Under the pieces are notes generated by a model, which saw only the letters and a list, made by a program, of their open reading frames with translations, searched no databases and was not told where the DNA came from. From the NCBI GenBank assembly GCA_963816555.1, contig CAWFLD010000004.1, positions 930,001-994,000 on the forward strand: a DNA stretch of 64,000 bases, in the 5' to 3' direction. Shown here piece after piece: positions 60,803 through 64,000 of the stretch. This stretch comes from Lutibaculum sp963816555. Lineage in GTDB: Bacteria; Pseudomonadota; Alphaproteobacteria; Rhizobiales; Tepidamorphaceae. The position numbers were made by a program, and so were the translations under genes. The stretch's first letter is position 1. Every line of letters begins with the position of its first letter.

Positions 60803-61884
60803 CGGGCAGCCTCACCTTGAGGCAGCCTCACCTTGAGGTCGTCCGGCCAGTCGGCGTCGGGATCGAGCCGCACGTAGGCGACACCCGGCACGCCGGTCTT
60901 CACGTAGCGCACGTATTTCTCGAGAAGCTCGCGCGAGATCCGCGCCTTGACGCGGAACATCAGCTTCTCGCGCTCCTCCTCCGTCTCCACCGTCTTCGGC
61001 GTGAACTGCGCCACGTCGGCGACATAGGTGACCTCGGCCGGGATCACCCATTGCGGCGCGGCGTCGAGCACGAGGTGCACCTCGTTGCCGACGGTCAGCC
61101 GGCCGGCCGCCTCGGTCGGCAGGAAGAAGTTCATGTAGACGTCGGTCAGGTCGACCATGTTGAGCACGACGCCGCCGGCGGCGACCACCTCGCCGGGCTG
61201 CACGACGCGGTACTGCACGCGGCCGGCGAGCGGCGCCCGCAGGCTGCTGTCGTCGATGTCGGCTCCGATCCGCTCGACCGTCGCCTTCGCCGCGTCGACG
61301 GCGGCATGGGCGGCGACGACGCCGGACCGCGCGTAGCTGAGCGCCGCGTCGGCCGCCGCGAGCTGCGCCTGCGCCGCGGCCAGCGCGGCCTTGCCCCCTT
61401 CGAGCGCCGCCGTGGTGTCGTCGAGCTGCTGCACGGGCGCGGTGTTGCGCTCGACCAGCGCCTTCGCGCGGTCGTAGTTCTTCTGCGCCGAGCCGAGCTC
61501 GGCCTGGCGCTGGGCGATGACGGCCTGCGCCGCCTGCTTCTGCGCCTCCTGCTGGCGGACCTGGTCTTCCGCCGTCTGCACGCCGATGCGTGCGCGCTCC
61601 AGGTTCGCCTGCGCCTCGCGCAGCTGCGCCTCGAGCACGGTCGTGTCCATCTTGGCGAGGAGCTGCCCGGCCTCGACGAAGTCGCCCTCGGCGACGTCGA
61701 CGGTTTCGACGCGGCCCGGCGTCTTCGCGGCGATGTCGATCTCGACGGCCTCGATCCGGCCGTTGCTCTCGGCGAAGCCCGCGGGCAGCCCCTGCGGCCG
61801 CATCGCCACCCAGACGGCGTAGAGCAGCACGGCCGCGATGGCGACCGCGGCGACCCGCACGAGGGTCTTCCTGGATCCGAGCAT
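60799..61884 (-). CDS. HlyD-family membrane fusion protein (YhiI-like)
   Basis: The 361-residue periplasmic adaptor has one N-terminal membrane anchor (residues 8-28), a biotinyl-lipoyl-like half (IDIAAKTPGRVETVDVAEGDFVEAGQLLAKMD), a long alpha-hairpin coiled coil (about 85-215) and the second lipoyl half (LRAPLAGRVQYRVVQPGEVV). It connects the ABC exporter to an outer channel. Its stop overlaps the RbbA-like GTG. A 16-base tandem duplication just before the stop alters its last seven or so residues. It is divergent from a DUF900 gene. Confidence 0.93.
   Translation of the reverse strand: MLGSRKTLVRVAAVAIAAVLLYAVWVAMRPQGLPAGFAESNGRIEAVEIDIAAKTPGRVETVDVAEGDFVEAGQLLAKMDTTVLEAQLREAQANLERARIGVQTAEDQVRQQEAQKQAAQAVIAQRQAELGSAQKNYDRAKALVERNTAPVQQLDDTTAALEGGKAALAAAQAQLAAADAALSYARSGVVAAHAAVDAAKATVERIGADIDDSSLRAPLAGRVQYRVVQPGEVVAAGGVVLNMVDLTDVYMNFFLPTEAAGRLTVGNEVHLVLDAAPQWVIPAEVTYVADVAQFTPKTVETEEEREKLMFRVKARISRELLEKYVRYVKTGVPGVAYVRLDPDADWPDDLKVRLPQGEAAR
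60806..60837. repeat. 16-base tandem duplication at the hlyD/rbbA junction
   Basis: The same 16 bases (GCAGCCTCACCTTGAG on the plus strand) occur twice in a row, at 60806-60821 and 60822-60837. Since 16 is not a multiple of three, the reading frame of the HlyD end is shifted: without one copy the protein would end KVRLPGD and the stop would fall further downstream. Confidence 0.9.
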
Positions 61885-62166
61885 GTGCCGTGGCCCCCAT
61901 GGTCATCGCGTGCGCTGCACCGCACAATATGATGAGGAGGTACCGCATCGCGCGGGTCTGCGGAATCCGGGCTATTCCCGATGGCCCGGGCATGGCCTGG
62001 CGGCAGACGTCGGGGAGAAGCGGCCCTTTCGGCCGTCGCGCCCGGCGTTCCGCGGGGGAAGATGAGGTACGCTGGCGACCGCGGGCGGTTTCCGCCGCCG
62101 ACACCATTGCCCGTGCCGGCCCGCGGACGTAGGGCTTGCGCCGGTCCCGCAGACGACGAGGCGAAG

Positions 62167-63297
62167 TTGACCTGCAATCGTTCCCCGGCCCTTCGGCTCG
62201 TCCTGTGCCTGTTCACCGCGCTGCTCGCCGGGGGCTGCGCGACGCGCGGCCCGGAGGTGCTGCAGCCGGCCGGCAGCGTGCCGGGGGCGAAGCTCGTGAC
62301 GCTCTACGTCGCGACGACCAGGCAACGCGCGGCGCCCGGCAGCAACGACTTCACGACCGGGCGGGCCGATGCCCTCAACTATGCGAGGTACACGGTCTCG
62401 ATCCCGCCGACGCACCGGCCGACGCGCATCGAGTGGCCCCGCGGCAAGCCCGACCCGCGCACCGACTTCGCCATCGTCGAGGACGAGCCGCTGAGCAAGG
62501 CGGAGTTCCAGTCGGCCGTCGCGCGGGCGGCGGCGGCCGACGACACGGGCCGCGGCGCCGATGCCGGCGTCTTCGTGCACGGCTACAACAACAGCTTCGC
62601 GGAATCCCTCTTCCGGCTGGCGGAGATCTCCGCCGACGCCCGGATCGAGGTCGTGCCGGTGCTGTTCGCCTGGCCGTCCGAGGGCTCGGTCGCCGGCTAC
62701 GTCGCGGACAAGGAGGCGGCGACCTACTCGCGGGGCTACCTCGCCGACCTCCTCGCCACGCTGACCCGCACGCCGCATGTCGGCCAGGTCAGCGTCGTCG
62801 GCCACAGCATGGGCGCCTGGCTCGAGCTCGAGGCGCTGCGCCAGCTCCGGCTGTCGGGGCAGGACCGGGTGCTGCGGCGGCTCGGCCGCGTCATCCTCGC
62901 CGCGCCGGACGTCGAGACGGCGGTGTTCCGCGACGAGCTCCAGGTGATCGGCCCGCTCGACCCGCCGATGACGGTGTTCGTGTCGCGCACGGACCACGTG
63001 CTGCAGCTCGCGCAGCGCGTCGCGCAGGGGCGGCCGCGGGCCGGGGATCTCGACGTCGACGACCCGAAGGTGCAGGCCCTGGCGCGCAAGCTGCACATCC
63101 GCATCGTCGACATCTCGGACCTGCCGGCGCAGGACCCGCTGCACCACGACCAGTTCCTGAGCCTGGTGAACCTCTATCCGCGCGTCGGCCCGGACGGACC
63201 CGAGGCGATCGCCGGAAACCTGCAGCAGGCGGGCGCCTTCGCCGTCAACGCGGTCGGCGCCACGCTGCGGGCGCCGTTCGTCGCCGCGGCGCGGTGA
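62167..63297 (+). CDS. Lipoprotein alpha/beta hydrolase of the DUF900 family
   Basis: The 376-residue protein has a lipoprotein signal (LVLCLFTALLAGGC) and a DUF900 hydrolase domain with VFVHGYNNSFAESLFR, the nucleophile serine in VVGHSMGAW, and a late acid/His region (VFVSRTDHVL, LHHDQFL). It is envelope-anchored; the substrate is unknown, and DUF900 members are esterase-like. The start is TTG at 62167, set by GAGGCGAAG upstream and the signal peptide. Upstream codons are open but code for no plausible protein. It converges on nadE. Confidence 0.87.
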   Translation: MTCNRSPALRLVLCLFTALLAGGCATRGPEVLQPAGSVPGAKLVTLYVATTRQRAAPGSNDFTTGRADALNYARYTVSIPPTHRPTRIEWPRGKPDPRTDFAIVEDEPLSKAEFQSAVARAAAADDTGRGADAGVFVHGYNNSFAESLFRLAEISADARIEVVPVLFAWPSEGSVAGYVADKEAATYSRGYLADLLATLTRTPHVGQVSVVGHSMGAWLELEALRQLRLSGQDRVLRRLGRVILAAPDVETAVFRDELQVIGPLDPPMTVFVSRTDHVLQLAQRVAQGRPRAGDLDVDDPKVQALARKLHIRIVDISDLPAQDPLHHDQFLSLVNLYPRVGPDGPEAIAGNLQQAGAFAVNAVGATLRAPFVAAAR

Positions 63298-63309
63298 GGC
63301 CGGCCCGGA

Positions 63310-64000
<691 letters not shown>

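Noticed and set aside
61838..61960. Small minus-strand frame starting MRYLLIILCGAAHA upstream of hlyD
   Set aside because: It looks like a signal peptide but overlaps the HlyD start in another frame and then runs into a low-complexity arginine-rich tail; it is probably chance.

Overview
The window is GC-rich (roughly 70 percent by eye) chromosomal DNA of an alphaproteobacterium, most likely of the order Hyphomicrobiales (Rhizobiales). Evidence for this is the gene families present: a Tat-exported right-handed-repeat protein, DUF3618 and phage-holin_3_6 proteins, a cupredoxin/FTR1 iron pair with a possible Irr box, cobU-S-T, a PobR/PobA pair, TRAP transporters and a Rhizobiales-style intergenic palindrome. 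I saw no rRNA, tRNA, CRISPR array, prophage, insertion sequence or integrase. The genus is not determined.

Layout. 0-13.7 kb: an NhaD-like permease, mnhE-mnhF, msrB, oligopeptidase B, a frameshifted glutaryl-CoA dehydrogenase, D-Ala-D-Ala ligase, a divergent LysR/aldo-keto reductase pair, then lipoprotein-meaB-pcp and two exported proteins of unknown function. 13.7-19.6 kb: a cupredoxin-FTR1 iron uptake operon and the two-subunit methylmalonyl-CoA mutase mutA-mutB. 19.7-29 kb: YjgR-type ATPase, M20 peptidase, cytochrome c' with a diheme cytochrome c, branched-chain aminotransferase, CorA, Fe-type superoxide dismutase with a clear terminator, the Tat repeat protein and a rhodanese. 29-36.6 kb: a frameshifted asparaginase, a large TPR membrane protein, YihY/BrkB divergent from a four-gene membrane operon resembling E. 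coli yqjD-yqjE, and an IclR regulator. 36.9-42.1 kb: cobU-cobS-cobT-btuF in one overlapping operon, divergent from btuC-btuD, forming a corrinoid uptake and salvage locus that could supply the B12 mutase encoded 20 kb away.

42.1-51.8 kb is the most interesting region. pobR/pobA, a vanillin/salicylaldehyde-type aldehyde dehydrogenase, a thiamine-diphosphate decarboxylase, a TRAP transporter and an IclR regulator lie together. Read as a pathway they could import an aryl-glyoxylate or similar acid, decarboxylate it to a hydroxybenzaldehyde, oxidise that to 4-hydroxybenzoate and hydroxylate it to protocatechuate. 51.9-64 kb: a CYP152-type peroxygenase P450, a Crp/Fnr regulator, an 0.8-kb stretch without a convincing gene, argE, a short-chain dehydrogenase, an HlyD-RbbA-YhhJ type ABC exporter whose ATPase gene carries at least six indels, a DUF900 lipoprotein hydrolase and the C-terminal part of NAD synthase running off the right edge.

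A recurring feature is single- or few-base indels inside otherwise well conserved genes (gcdH, the asparaginase, dctP, dctQ, probably the Tat repeat protein, and repeatedly in the RbbA-like gene). Two of them fall in C homopolymers, so uncorrected sequencing error is a serious possibility. True pseudogenisation is most plausible for the RbbA-like gene.
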